A DNA stretch of 64,000 bases. It comes from Lujinxingia litoralis. Lineage in GTDB: Bacteria; Myxococcota_A; Bradymonadia; Bradymonadales; Bradymonadaceae. The stretch spans positions 124,001-188,000 of the forward strand of contig NZ_QHKO01000002.1 in the NCBI RefSeq assembly GCF_003260125.1. Reading direction: 5' to 3'. Under the pieces are notes generated by a model that saw only the letters and a program-made list of their open reading frames with translations, was not told the DNA's origin and did no database searches. A program made the position numbers and the translations under genes. This document shows positions 9,186 to 17,265 of the stretch, in pieces (position 1 is the first letter of the stretch; the number at the start of each line of letters is the position of its first letter).

Positions 9186-10301
9186 TCAGTTGTTGGACGC
9201 GTTGTCTTTGCATACCGCGCTGGGATTGACTTCGCCGGCGATTATCATGTCGCCGCAGCCGATCCGCAGATTGAGATTGCTCGGATCCAGCGGGCAGATC
9301 TCATTGGAGGAGCAGCGCGGGTGGCACCATTGGGCGCCCCCGGAGCTTATGACACAGGCGCTATCGGCCGGGCATCCTCCGGCTTCGCACTCCCGGGAGC
9401 AATAGCCGACCGGGTTATCGTCGGCGTCTGTGAAATAGTCCAGGCGGCAGGTCTCCGAGGCGCACTCGCTGTCGGTGGAGCATTTTGCTCCGATAGGTTT
9501 GAGATCTGCGGGAACACAGGCTTTACGCCAGGCGATCTGGCCATTGATTTCGGTGCGAACCGTCAGACAGGCCTGGTCGCTTCGGTCGCAGCTTTGCTGA
9601 CAGCCTGCCAGGCAATGGGGCGCCTCCAGAAAATCAATTCCGTCGGTTTGCCAGCAAACTTCGCTCTCTGCACAGGAGGAGGCAGTCATAGCGCAGGTGC
9701 TGGTGCAGTACGAGACGTTGCCGACGCTCATGCACGTTCCACCTGCACAGTCGTCATCGGTAGTGCATTCGCTTCCGTTGACCTGCCCGGGGCGACACGC
9801 TCCGCCAGCGCAGACCTCGCCATCGCTGCAGATGTCGGTGCGATAGGCCAGACCGTTGGATCGGCACGTAAGCTGGGTTTGGGCGTCAAGGCAGCGCGTT
9901 TCGCCAGGCGTGCAGACCGGGTTTGGCTCACAGGTGCCTGCGTTACACGAGCTGCCATCGTCACACGGGGATGGCTCGTAGGCGGTGCCTTCGTCGTTAC
10001 AAGTCTCGCGATCGCCGTTTACGCCACAGCGCGATTCACCGGCGCAGCATACCGTACAAAGATCTGCATCGTTTTCTGCATCATCCGCGCCGTCACTTTC
10101 TGCATCTCGAGGCTCGGATGAAACATCAGCATCGGTGGATGCATCCGGAGACGATGCATCATCGCCGGCATCTGTGACGATGGGGGCGTCTACCCCCGAG
10201 CAGCCGAGGGCCAGATAGGAAGAGGAAATGAAGCAAAATACCAGCGCCAGAAAACGTGTGCCGGCGCGAGAACGCCGTCGAGGTGCACGATCGCGTTGCA
10301 T
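9186..10301 (-). CDS. Cysteine-rich lipoprotein of unknown function
   Basis: Residues 16-34 form a signal sequence ending in the lipobox 'LALGC', predicting lipidation at C34. An Asp/Ala/Ser-rich linker of about 45 residues follows, then several cysteine-rich modules with spacings such as 'GSECTTDDDCAGGTC' and 'GAKCSTDSECASETC', which resemble the Dickkopf-type Cys repeats common in myxobacterial surface proteins. These are probably disulfide-bonded and extracytoplasmic. No catalytic motif is visible. A lipid-anchored surface or periplasmic location is inferred from the signal, and the function is unknown. Confidence 0.8.
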   Translation of the reverse strand: MQRDRAPRRRSRAGTRFLALVFCFISSSYLALGCSGVDAPIVTDAGDDASSPDASTDADVSSEPRDAESDGADDAENDADLCTVCCAGESRCGVNGDRETCNDEGTAYEPSPCDDGSSCNAGTCEPNPVCTPGETRCLDAQTQLTCRSNGLAYRTDICSDGEVCAGGACRPGQVNGSECTTDDDCAGGTCMSVGNVSYCTSTCAMTASSCAESEVCWQTDGIDFLEAPHCLAGCQQSCDRSDQACLTVRTEINGQIAWRKACVPADLKPIGAKCSTDSECASETCRLDYFTDADDNPVGYCSRECEAGGCPADSACVISSGGAQWCHPRCSSNEICPLDPSNLNLRIGCGDMIIAGEVNPSAVCKDNASNN

Positions 10302-10423
10302 CGAGACTCCAGGCTAAGGCCGGCCACCACCGGACACTATGAGCGTGAGATGTAAACCGCGCTCAGCCTAAGTTTTCGACCTGCTGAATGCAACCAGCTT
10401 CACCCGGATGTGTTCGCTCAACG

Positions 10424-10840
10424 TCAGGCTTCGGGCGCGTTGCGAGGGGGCGCTTCGGAGGCCGCGATTTCCTGTTCAACCCGGGCGTCGAGTCCCGCCA
10501 CATGGGCTCGAAGTTCTGCCATCTCGCGGCGGCGTCCTTCCAGAAGAGACTGTCCGTAGAGCCACCCGCCGGCGGCGCAAAGGAGAGCTGCGGGAAGGCG
10601 ACCTCGGAGCCAGTCAGAACCTCCGGACATCAGGCCAACCTGGGCCCCGATGACGGCGAGCTGGTTTGCCGGGCCAGAGCTATCCTCGCTTAGTTCGAGC
10701 TGGGTCCGCAAACCACTCAGGCGAGCGCGGGCCGCACGGAATTCGCCGCGTCGGATATGAGCTTCAACTCGGACCAGTTCGCGGGAGAGGGCGCCTAGCT
10801 CGTTCTCAAGTTGTTGAATGGGGCCGCGCAGGTTGGCCAT
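10424..10840 (-). CDS. Hypothetical coiled-coil protein with a hydrophobic centre
   Basis: A 138-residue protein with two helical, charged, heptad-like stretches (about residues 5-50 and 100-130) flanking a hydrophobic middle (about 60-98, including 'LPAALLCAAGGWLYG'), suggesting one or two membrane passes between coiled coils. No family is recognised. It sits between the oxidoreductase gene and the Cys-rich lipoprotein on the same strand. G+C and codon use look like its neighbours. The opposite strand is open across much of it, but this frame has the cleaner start (ATG 10840) and a sensible composition. Confidence 0.55.
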   Translation of the reverse strand: MANLRGPIQQLENELGALSRELVRVEAHIRRGEFRAARARLSGLRTQLELSEDSSGPANQLAVIGAQVGLMSGGSDWLRGRLPAALLCAAGGWLYGQSLLEGRRREMAELRAHVAGLDARVEQEIAASEAPPRNAPEA

Positions 10841-10930
10841 GGCTTCCTCGATGCGTGCGTGAGTTTTTCAATCGTCGGTGGTTGGGGCGATTTTGGTGGC
10901 GAGATGTGAGCTGTCAATGGGGAGGCTGCA

Positions 10931-12079
10931 TCAATCCGAGATTGAAAAGGGGACCCGAATTGCCTGAGAGATGGTGAGAGGCTCGCCGGAATCCACTTCC
11001 TGAGCGCGTCCCTTACTGTCGATTGCTCGTACCGTAAAGGTATGAGCCCCCGGGCTCAAGCCCGTGATTGACGCCGACCAGCGCACCCAGACGTTTGTCA
11101 GAGGCCAGTCACTATCTTGTTGCTCGGCGTCATTCATGAGCTCGCGTAGGTTTGGTGGCAGCGCCTGGCGTACTTCGTCGGCGTCGTCTCCCAGCAGAGT
11201 GGCGACCTGTTCAGGCCCGTCGTCTACTGAAAAACGAACCTCAGTGATGGCTGCTCCACCACTTACGGCAACGCCACTGATGACGATGTCTGCCCCTTGA
11301 AGGGTGACATTGCGACCCGCCAGGGTGACCACGTGGTTGGCCAACGCCATTTCACCTGGCGCGTCAATGGCGTCTACGTCCCGGAAGCGTACGGTCTCGT
11401 AGACGCCAAAAGGTTCGCTGCTAGCCGAGAAGTCCAGGCGATCCAGCCATTTCATGTTTTTGTACCCCCACATCTCGGGGATGATCAGGCGCACCGGTCC
11501 ACCGCGCAGCCGGGTGAGAGGCTCGCCATTGAGTTCGTATGCCAGCATCACAGGCAAGCGATCGTTGTCGTGGATACGGCTCAGTGGAATGTTGCTGGAG
11601 AATCCATCAGCGCCGTAGGTGCGTATCTTGAGCGTCTCCGCGGGAATGTCGGTCGCTTCAAGCACCACGGAGAGAGGGACACCTGTGAAGAGCCCGTTGG
11701 CGATCAGGCTCGTGAGCAGCGGACCAAGGCTCAGGCTGAAAACGCAGCGAAGGGTTTTCCAGTACGTGAGTTCGTGTCCCTGGGCGCCAAGTTCACGAAG
11801 TTGAGGATAGGTGAGTTCGCCAAGCGTTTGCGAGCCAGACGTAAGCTGGAGCCGCCACTCGTCGGGCAAGATCTGTGGTGCGTTTTCTTTGGGGGTGGAG
11901 TTTCCGCTTTGCCAGAACCAGATGCCGTCGTCCTGAGGCGTGACGAAGGGGTGATCTCCGCCGGTGCCAAAGGATTCAACATCCACAAACTCGCATCCGC
12001 TGGTGAAGCGTAGTGCGACCAGGGCTGCGGAGCCGGTGGCGAGCGTCTTGAGAAAGTCACGTCGGCTGATGGGCGTCAT
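10931..12079 (-). CDS. Molybdopterin-dependent oxidoreductase (sulfite oxidase-like fold), Tat-exported
   Basis: The N-terminus 'SRRDFLKTLATG' is a twin-arginine (Tat) signal. The body matches the sulfite-oxidase/YedY-type Mo-cofactor domain: 'YWKTLRCVFS' supplies the molybdenum-ligating Cys (C112), followed by 'FTGVPLSVVLEAT' and 'LRGGPVRLIIPEMWGYKNMKWLDRLDF', then a C-terminal Ig-like Mo-co dimerisation domain ('ISGVAVSGGAAITEVRFSVDDGP', 'VWVRWSASITGLSPGAHTFTVRAID'). C29 after the signal ('TSGC') could be a non-standard lipidation site. It starts 12 bases after an outer-membrane barrel gene, so the two probably form an operon. Electron acceptor and substrate are unknown; I see no cytochrome gene beside it. 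Confidence 0.85.
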   Translation of the reverse strand: MTPISRRDFLKTLATGSAALVALRFTSGCEFVDVESFGTGGDHPFVTPQDDGIWFWQSGNSTPKENAPQILPDEWRLQLTSGSQTLGELTYPQLRELGAQGHELTYWKTLRCVFSLSLGPLLTSLIANGLFTGVPLSVVLEATDIPAETLKIRTYGADGFSSNIPLSRIHDNDRLPVMLAYELNGEPLTRLRGGPVRLIIPEMWGYKNMKWLDRLDFSASSEPFGVYETVRFRDVDAIDAPGEMALANHVVTLAGRNVTLQGADIVISGVAVSGGAAITEVRFSVDDGPEQVATLLGDDADEVRQALPPNLRELMNDAEQQDSDWPLTNVWVRWSASITGLSPGAHTFTVRAIDSKGRAQEVDSGEPLTISQAIRVPFSISD

Positions 12080-12091
12080 CCGGAAACTCCG

Positions 12092-12988
12092 TCAGGGGGC
12101 GAATTCGTAGGCGATACCCACAATGCCATCGACACTCTGAACGGTGTTGATGCCCCATGGGGTCAGCATCACGTCCAGGCTCAGTTGAATGCCGCCCGGG
12201 ATGGTGAGGATGAGCCCGGGGCCCACCTTCAGGTAGCTCTGAGTAAGCGGGGTCAGGTTGAAGATGTCTAAGGACTCGGGGGGGCCGAGTCCGATCACGC
12301 CCTGGGCCAGGCCGCGAATCCAGAGCGATGGATGTGGAGCCCAGCCGACTTCGGCCATGATCGGGATCTCGTCGAACATCTCGATTTGCTCGCCGCCAGC
12401 GGCCTGGCGGGAGCCGCGCAAGCGGTAGGCAGCGGTCAGCGAGCCGTAGAAGGGGCGGGGCCACAGGCTTGCTCCCAGCGAGAGGCCAAGCTCATGCTCC
12501 CGTACTCCGTTGCCCAGGGTGGGCACCATCGGGTCGGGGTCAGCGGTGTAGCCGGTTGGCGACTTGGTGACGGCATGGGCCGAGAGTACGACCGGGCCAT
12601 CGGTGAGGATGCCGGCTCGGACACCAAACCAGACGTCGGAGAGGCCACTGACGCGAGCGCGTTGCAGGTCGCTCTCCAGGTTCAGTGACTGAAACCCCGC
12701 GTTGGCATAGACGGTCAGACGGGGCAGGAGGCCGTACTCGACGTAGGCAAAGGCGGCCGTTGAATCGAAGGTGCCGGCGACATCATCGCTTAAGAGCTGA
12801 AAGGTCTCCCCGGTCTCCTTGTACTGTTGGTCGGCCCCAGCAAAGCCAAGGCTTAGCTTGGCGTAGAGTCCCCGGTCGGGCTGGGTCCAGGCTCCGGCGT
12901 GTGCTCTCGGAGCATGGGCGAGGGTGACGATTCCAGCACTGAGCAGCATCGCAAACAGGGGCGTTGAGCGTCGCCATATGTCGCGCAT
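12092..12988 (-). CDS. Putative outer-membrane beta-barrel protein
   Basis: A signal peptide with a cleavage-like 'AHA' at about residues 29-31 precedes a chain of alternating hydrophobic and aromatic strands ('GLYAKLSLGF', 'AAFAYVEYGLLPRLTVYANAGF', 'YLKVGPGLILTI', 'GIQLSLDVMLTPWG'), as in transporter-like or DUF-type outer-membrane barrels, ending '...GIAYEFAP'. ATG 12988 is preferred over GTG 12994, because an AAAGG lies 7 bases upstream of the ATG. The Mo-oxidoreductase gene follows after 12 bases. A porin or channel role is possible, but no specific family is assigned. Confidence 0.72.
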   Translation of the reverse strand: MRDIWRRSTPLFAMLLSAGIVTLAHAPRAHAGAWTQPDRGLYAKLSLGFAGADQQYKETGETFQLLSDDVAGTFDSTAAFAYVEYGLLPRLTVYANAGFQSLNLESDLQRARVSGLSDVWFGVRAGILTDGPVVLSAHAVTKSPTGYTADPDPMVPTLGNGVREHELGLSLGASLWPRPFYGSLTAAYRLRGSRQAAGGEQIEMFDEIPIMAEVGWAPHPSLWIRGLAQGVIGLGPPESLDIFNLTPLTQSYLKVGPGLILTIPGGIQLSLDVMLTPWGINTVQSVDGIVGIAYEFAP

Positions 12989-13083
12989 CCACACACCTTT
13001 AGAAGTGGGGGTTGCCAGAAATGCAGGAGAGGGAACGAGCGCTATCTTAATGCCGCTGAAACTTCAGGGCCAGCGGCCTGAGG

Positions 13084-14328
13084 TCAATCACGCCCGGTGC
13101 CGGGACCTCGGAGCTGTTGCAGGACAACGCTCAACGCCACGATCACGTTGCCCGGAGCCAGGGCCACAAGAAGGTAGGGTAGCGTGCCGATGAACGCCAG
13201 AATCATGGCGACAAAGACAATGAAGTCTTTGCGAAACGCGTAGTGAAGCACTGAGAGTGCGCGTTTGAGGGGAGATTGTGGCGTGCCCTGGTCTTTGAAG
13301 CTCCACTCAAAGGCCAGTAGATCTCCGCGGCCCCGGGCGATGAGCCAGCGGTAGTACACCACCATGCTGGCGAGCTTGCCGCCGGCGGCAGCAAGACCCA
13401 GGTAGAGCCAAATTTCGGGCCCTAGAGGTCCGAGGCCGGTGGCCATCGTGCGCCAGGCTCCGACTCCCAGCCCCAGATAGAGCAGCAGGTCCGAGAGGTC
13501 GTCACTGACGGTGTCGAGCCATTCGCCGAGCACGCTGAACTCGTAGCGTACCCGTGCAAGTTCGCCGTCAACCCCGTCAATGACGGAATTGAGCTGATAG
13601 AGTACTCCGGCGATGAGAAATCCGGTGTATCCACCAAAACCCGCGGCGATGGCGGCAGCAAATCCAAGCGACAAGGTGATCGCCGAGATATGGTTGGGGC
13701 CCACCCAGGTGCCAACCAATCGACGGCTCATCGCCAGGCTCAAGTGACGATTTAGATGACGAGAGACAATGCCATCTTGAGGCTTTCGACAGTCGTTGAA
13801 GAGCCGGGCTTCGGCGCGAGCAACGTCGGACAGAGAACGCAGCGCGACGGACCAACCCGCCGGGGTATGTGCGTCTGCATCTGATGGCGTCGCAGAGGGC
13901 CTGGCGAGCGCCTGGAGCAGGGCGTCAGGCTCCGGCGCGCGGAGGCTAAGGACCTGATGAGGCGCCAGGTCGGGGCGCGGGCTACTGCCGGGACCGACCG
14001 CTACCTTGAGGGCGTCTTGAATGACCGCGCGTTGAAAGACGCGATTGGCCGGCAGGACCAGCACCGCCTCGGGATGTAGATCGTCGATCGCTGCGGGGAG
14101 GGTTTCAGGCGCTATCGCGCGGACCTCGCCACGGGCTCGCGTGGCGGCCGTGATCGCGTCGTCGACGATTGGCGCGGTCGAGGGGGCGGTAAGGAAGATG
14201 CAGGTGTCTACGCCGCTGACCAGGCACATCCGGGCGATACGGTCCACCAGGCTCAGCCCGGCGATAGGTGTCGTCGGGCTGAGTGCTTCGGGCAGCGACG
14301 TCAGATCGGTGATGGCCAGGATGGTCAT
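13084..14328 (-). CDS. CDP-alcohol phosphatidyltransferase with degenerate nucleotidyltransferase-like N-terminus
   Basis: The C-terminal half has the complete CDP-OH-P transferase signature DGxxARx8Gx3Dx3D at about residues 254-276 ('DGELAR...G...D...D'), preceded by 'VSRHLNRHLSLAMSRRLVGTWVGPNHIS' and flanked by several membrane helices, so it transfers a phospho-alcohol from a CDP-activated donor. The N-terminal ~190 residues recall sugar or inositol-phosphate nucleotidyltransferases ('IAGLSLVDRIARMCLVSGVDT') but lack the Gly-rich nucleotide motif. The layout resembles the bifunctional inositol-phosphate cytidylyltransferase/DIPP-synthase family. ATG 14328 lies 10 bases after the PilZ gene stop. 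The substrate is unknown. Confidence 0.8.
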   Translation of the reverse strand: MTILAITDLTSLPEALSPTTPIAGLSLVDRIARMCLVSGVDTCIFLTAPSTAPIVDDAITAATRARGEVRAIAPETLPAAIDDLHPEAVLVLPANRVFQRAVIQDALKVAVGPGSSPRPDLAPHQVLSLRAPEPDALLQALARPSATPSDADAHTPAGWSVALRSLSDVARAEARLFNDCRKPQDGIVSRHLNRHLSLAMSRRLVGTWVGPNHISAITLSLGFAAAIAAGFGGYTGFLIAGVLYQLNSVIDGVDGELARVRYEFSVLGEWLDTVSDDLSDLLLYLGLGVGAWRTMATGLGPLGPEIWLYLGLAAAGGKLASMVVYYRWLIARGRGDLLAFEWSFKDQGTPQSPLKRALSVLHYAFRKDFIVFVAMILAFIGTLPYLLVALAPGNVIVALSVVLQQLRGPGTGRD

Positions 14329-14338
14329 GAGGCAGTGT

Positions 14339-14749
14339 TCAGCGCGAGGTTTCGGCGTAGAGCTGCTGGGCCAATTCGCGATCGGCGGAGGTCTCGCTGA
14401 CAAACTCAAGGCCATACGCGCGGCGTCCGCTGACTTCGGTGCGGCGACGCACCACAGCGTTGAGCTCGAATTTCAGGGCCTCGGGGCCGCCGATAACGGT
14501 CACGGTGATGGCCAGGCGAGTACCGTCGGCGATTGTGGACTCGGTCTTCACCAGGCAGCCGTTGAGGCTGACGTTAACCACCTGTCCGAAGATTCCCCGA
14601 GGGCCGCCGTCCCAGGTCATCATCGCGATGGCGCGAACCGGGTTTCGACGGATGCGGGTGTGGGGGCCGGGTTCAAAAATCGGGGCACCGGGGCCCGAAC
14701 GAAGCTCGGTGGAAGACGTCGGGGTGATGTTCAGAGGGGACGCGCTCAT
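14339..14749 (-). CDS. PilZ domain protein (probable c-di-GMP receptor)
   Basis: A short PilZ-type protein of 136 residues. It has the RxxxR c-di-GMP-binding motif (R35 to R39, 'RRNPVR') and, about 20 residues on, NxSxxG at 59-64 ('NVSLNG'), the two elements that wrap around cyclic di-GMP. The N-terminal ~30 residues are low-complexity. The ATG at 14749 is favoured because GGAGG sits 5 bases upstream of it, and the in-frame ATG at 14761 overlaps that site. It precedes the CDP-alcohol transferase by 10 bases, which hints at c-di-GMP control of that membrane enzyme, an inference only. Confidence 0.85.
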   Translation of the reverse strand: MSASPLNITPTSSTELRSGPGAPIFEPGPHTRIRRNPVRAIAMMTWDGGPRGIFGQVVNVSLNGCLVKTESTIADGTRLAITVTVIGGPEALKFELNAVVRRRTEVSGRRAYGLEFVSETSADRELAQQLYAETSR

Positions 14750-14950
14750 CTGGACCTCCATGTCCGTGCAGTAACTTCAAACATTCAATCGTTGGGAGGC
14801 GACCGATCCGTGGTCGCATTGAGCGTCTGAGGCAGCCCGTGGGGGACTGTCGACTTCTGCAGGGTATCTGAGGTGATCGCGGGAGCAACTTTTTTCCCCA
14901 CTTTTTGCTGCAGGTCGATGTGCATCATGCACGGTGGGGAAGCGAGTGTT

Positions 14951-15460
14951 TCAGGGCGCGCTCAAAAGTCTCACCGTTTCAAAAGGCAGGCGCAGGAGGA
15001 ATCCCCGGTCATCCTGATCGAGATAACTGGCGATGGCGTGGTATGCGCCGCGTTTAAACCGAGCCTTAAAGCGTCCGTCTTTAATGGTGCAGTAGAGGCG
15101 GCCCCCCTCGGCGTAACGCAGGCTGTCCAAATTAAGGGTTTCCTGGGTGCCGTCGCTGAGCCATACGCGAGGTTCTTTCTCCTCCCAGGTGGCGCGTTCT
15201 ACGAAGAAGCCCACGTCATCGACGGTGATGGGATAGGTGAACCGGCCTACGTTGAGGACCCAGGTGCCGCCTTCGGTACGGTCGACGCTTCGACTAAAGA
15301 GCTCGACCACGCGTTCATTCTCAAAGCGCAGCCCTTCGTGGAGCCAGGTGCCACCGGCGTCGAGGCGGATTTCCTCCAGGGTACCTCCCGCACGCAGAAA
15401 GTCCTGCACCATTTCGGGAAGCGTAGGGTCGATCTCGGGGGAGGGCTTCTGATCAGCCAT
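14951..15460 (-). CDS. DUF1285-like protein
   Basis: A protein of about 169 residues. 'GGTWLHEGLRFENERVVELFSRSVDRTEGGTWVLNVGRFTYPITVDDVGFFVE' resembles the core of DUF1285 proteins (W-H-x-G, LF motif, then 'I-x-V-x-D-x-x-F'), an uncharacterised family with two related beta-rich domains. The start ATG 15460 overlaps the last 8 bases of the upstream gene and has a GAGG nearby; an in-frame ATG at 15502 is possible but would give a longer overlap. It is the last gene of a minus-strand operon that begins near 18194. No signal peptide is seen, so it is probably cytosolic. Confidence 0.6.
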   Translation of the reverse strand: MADQKPSPEIDPTLPEMVQDFLRAGGTLEEIRLDAGGTWLHEGLRFENERVVELFSRSVDRTEGGTWVLNVGRFTYPITVDDVGFFVERATWEEKEPRVWLSDGTQETLNLDSLRYAEGGRLYCTIKDGRFKARFKRGAYHAIASYLDQDDRGFLLRLPFETVRLLSAP

Positions 15461-16256
15461 GGCGGGCCTCGACGACGACGGGGCGGCTTCGCTTAAAGGC
15501 AAAGATCGCGCGAGTCAGGGGAGTGGCGTCGCTCTCATAAACCTGATCTACAGCGTCGCGAAGCTGTTGCAGGTTACCCTCGGTGGCCTCGGGGACCACC
15601 AAAAGGTGGTCCGGGGAGGGCATCGCAAAACGCAGGCCCTCGCCGACCTCACTGTAGAAGACGTCGGCGTAGACCAGGGCGCGGGCGGCGTCATGCCCAT
15701 CGCCAGCGTGGAGTCGTCGCACGTGCAGGAAGTCTTCAAACTGGCGAGTCTGAAGTTCGCGGGTGCGATGGAAGAGCAGGCTGCGTGCGCCGGCGGCGAT
15801 TCGGTCGGCCGAGGCACCCCAGCGTTCGACCTGGGGCTCGGTGATCGGACGCAGGCCGGGGTTGAGCTTGACCACGTAGGCACAGACGATCTCTTCGCTG
15901 ATCGTCTGAACCCAGGCTCGCTCGCCAGTGACCGCCTCGACTCCTTGCACGAAGGTGGGCGGTTGAAGTGTGGGCATAAGGCCGGAGGCGCTCTCCACAA
16001 AACTCCAGTTGGCGGCCTGAGAGCGTTTGGGTTCCAGCAGGGCGTACTCTACACCGCTGACAAACCCACTTATCAGGGCTTTAAGACGAGCCTCGGGGGC
16101 GTCTTTGATCTCTCGAAAGAGCGGTCCCGGGTCGATGTTGGCTTTGCGGGCCATCGGGCCGCGCCCCAGGACAACATTGTAGGTGCCTGCGACCTCCTGG
16201 GGTTGGAGGTTGGCGGCACGCAGGCACTCAGCGAGGTAGGGGAGAAGTTCGGTCAT
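15453..16256 (-). CDS. Unknown protein, paralogue of the protein at 16345-17265
   Basis: This 267-residue protein shares end-to-end features with the upstream gene product: a segment like 'RAWVQTISEEIVCAYVVKLN', then 'SLLFHRTREL', a 'FAMPSPDHLLVVPE' motif and a C-terminal 'ATPLTRAIFAFKRSRP'. The pattern is reminiscent of the YtpQ/DUF1444 family, but I cannot confirm this from the sequence alone. There is no signal peptide, membrane segment or catalytic motif. It is the fourth gene of the 18194-14951 operon and overlaps the DUF1285-like gene by 8 bases. Confidence 0.6.
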   Translation of the reverse strand: MTELLPYLAECLRAANLQPQEVAGTYNVVLGRGPMARKANIDPGPLFREIKDAPEARLKALISGFVSGVEYALLEPKRSQAANWSFVESASGLMPTLQPPTFVQGVEAVTGERAWVQTISEEIVCAYVVKLNPGLRPITEPQVERWGASADRIAAGARSLLFHRTRELQTRQFEDFLHVRRLHAGDGHDAARALVYADVFYSEVGEGLRFAMPSPDHLLVVPEATEGNLQQLRDAVDQVYESDATPLTRAIFAFKRSRPVVVEARHG

Positions 16257-16344
16257 GGTCAGATCGACGTGGATGGTAGGGCACCCCTTGAGTCAGGGAC
16301 GCTTTAACAGGGGGAACGATAAACACCTGTACAGGGGGGCAAGA

Positions 16345-17265
16345 TCACTGCGCTTCGGTGCCTCGCCGAGCGATGAGAAGATTATCGGGGGTATCGAGCC
16401 CCTGGCCGGGCCAGCGCTCGGGAGCGACGCAGAGGTGTAGGGCTTCGCGATCCAGACGCCAGATCGCGTCGGTCAACGGGAAGGGGTGGGCGTTGAAGTG
16501 TTTTGTGAGGCTTTCTTGAAGTGACTCTTTAGATGCGTCGCGATTGTCATTGTCAGCCGGGGCGGGAGCCGCGATCAGGAAGTGATCGCGGGTGGGCAGG
16601 GCGATGAAAGCGCCATCTTGAGCGCTGTCATAGTCAAACTCCGGCAGTATCAACGAGCGTGAGGCAGCAAAGCCCTCGGTCGTGTGCAGAGTGCGGAGGC
16701 GTACTCCCGGGTGGTTTCGGGAGGTCTGGCCGCGAATTTTGTAGGAATTGTAGAAAAGGGCGGTGCGGGCGTTCTTCCAGCGGGTGGCACCGTCAACGTC
16801 ACTGGCGTCCTGCGCGTTTTGAGTCAGCAGGTCGAGGCGCAGGCCGGTCTCTTTTAGGATGACCTCCTCCAGCGCCCCCCCGGTATCCAGGGCGTCTCGA
16901 TGCAACGCCGGGGCGCCGCTTACCGCCTCAAACCAGCGTCGAGTCCAGCGTGGCACGAGGTGGAGGATGTGGTCCCCGTAGAAGGGAGGCGCTTCGTGAT
17001 AGCGTTGCACGGCGGTACGACGAAATCCTGGCGAGCGCGGAGGTCTGGCCTGGCGAGCGTGGTGGTAGTCGAGCCCCAGGCGAATGCCGTAGAGCGCCCA
17101 GGCGCCGGTGGCGCGAGCCCGAGCGTGTTGCGGCGAGGGCAAGGCGCGTCGATCGATCAGCGCGGCGATGCCGCGGCGCTCCACCCAGATACCCTCGGTT
17201 GTCGCTTCGAGTTGCATCCCCAGCTGGTGGCCGACCTCGTGATATGGAAGCTCGTTTTCGATCAC
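16345..17265 (-). CDS. Unknown protein, paralogue of the protein at 15453-16256
   Basis: This 306-residue protein begins with GTG at 17265, which overlaps the stop of the metallophosphoesterase gene by 4 bases (GTGA). It shares the 'FIALPTRDHFLIAAP' motif and the ending 'AHPFPLTDAIWRLDREALHLC' with its neighbour's 'FAMPSPDHLLVVPE' and 'ATPLTRAIFAFKRSRPVVV', so the two are ancient duplicates. 'NARTALFYNSYKIRG' resembles the neighbour's 'GARSLLFHRTRELQ'. No catalytic motif, signal or membrane segment is visible. Function is unknown; the operon context links it to a metallophosphoesterase and a DUF1285-like protein. Confidence 0.6.
   Translation of the reverse strand: MIENELPYHEVGHQLGMQLEATTEGIWVERRGIAALIDRRALPSPQHARARATGAWALYGIRLGLDYHHARQARPPRSPGFRRTAVQRYHEAPPFYGDHILHLVPRWTRRWFEAVSGAPALHRDALDTGGALEEVILKETGLRLDLLTQNAQDASDVDGATRWKNARTALFYNSYKIRGQTSRNHPGVRLRTLHTTEGFAASRSLILPEFDYDSAQDGAFIALPTRDHFLIAAPAPADNDNRDASKESLQESLTKHFNAHPFPLTDAIWRLDREALHLCVAPERWPGQGLDTPDNLLIARRGTEAQ

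Noticed and set aside
9144..10121. 325-residue plus-strand frame over the Cys-rich lipoprotein
   Set aside because: The minus frame has a lipobox and Cys repeats; the plus product is Ala/Gly/Val-rich without domains.
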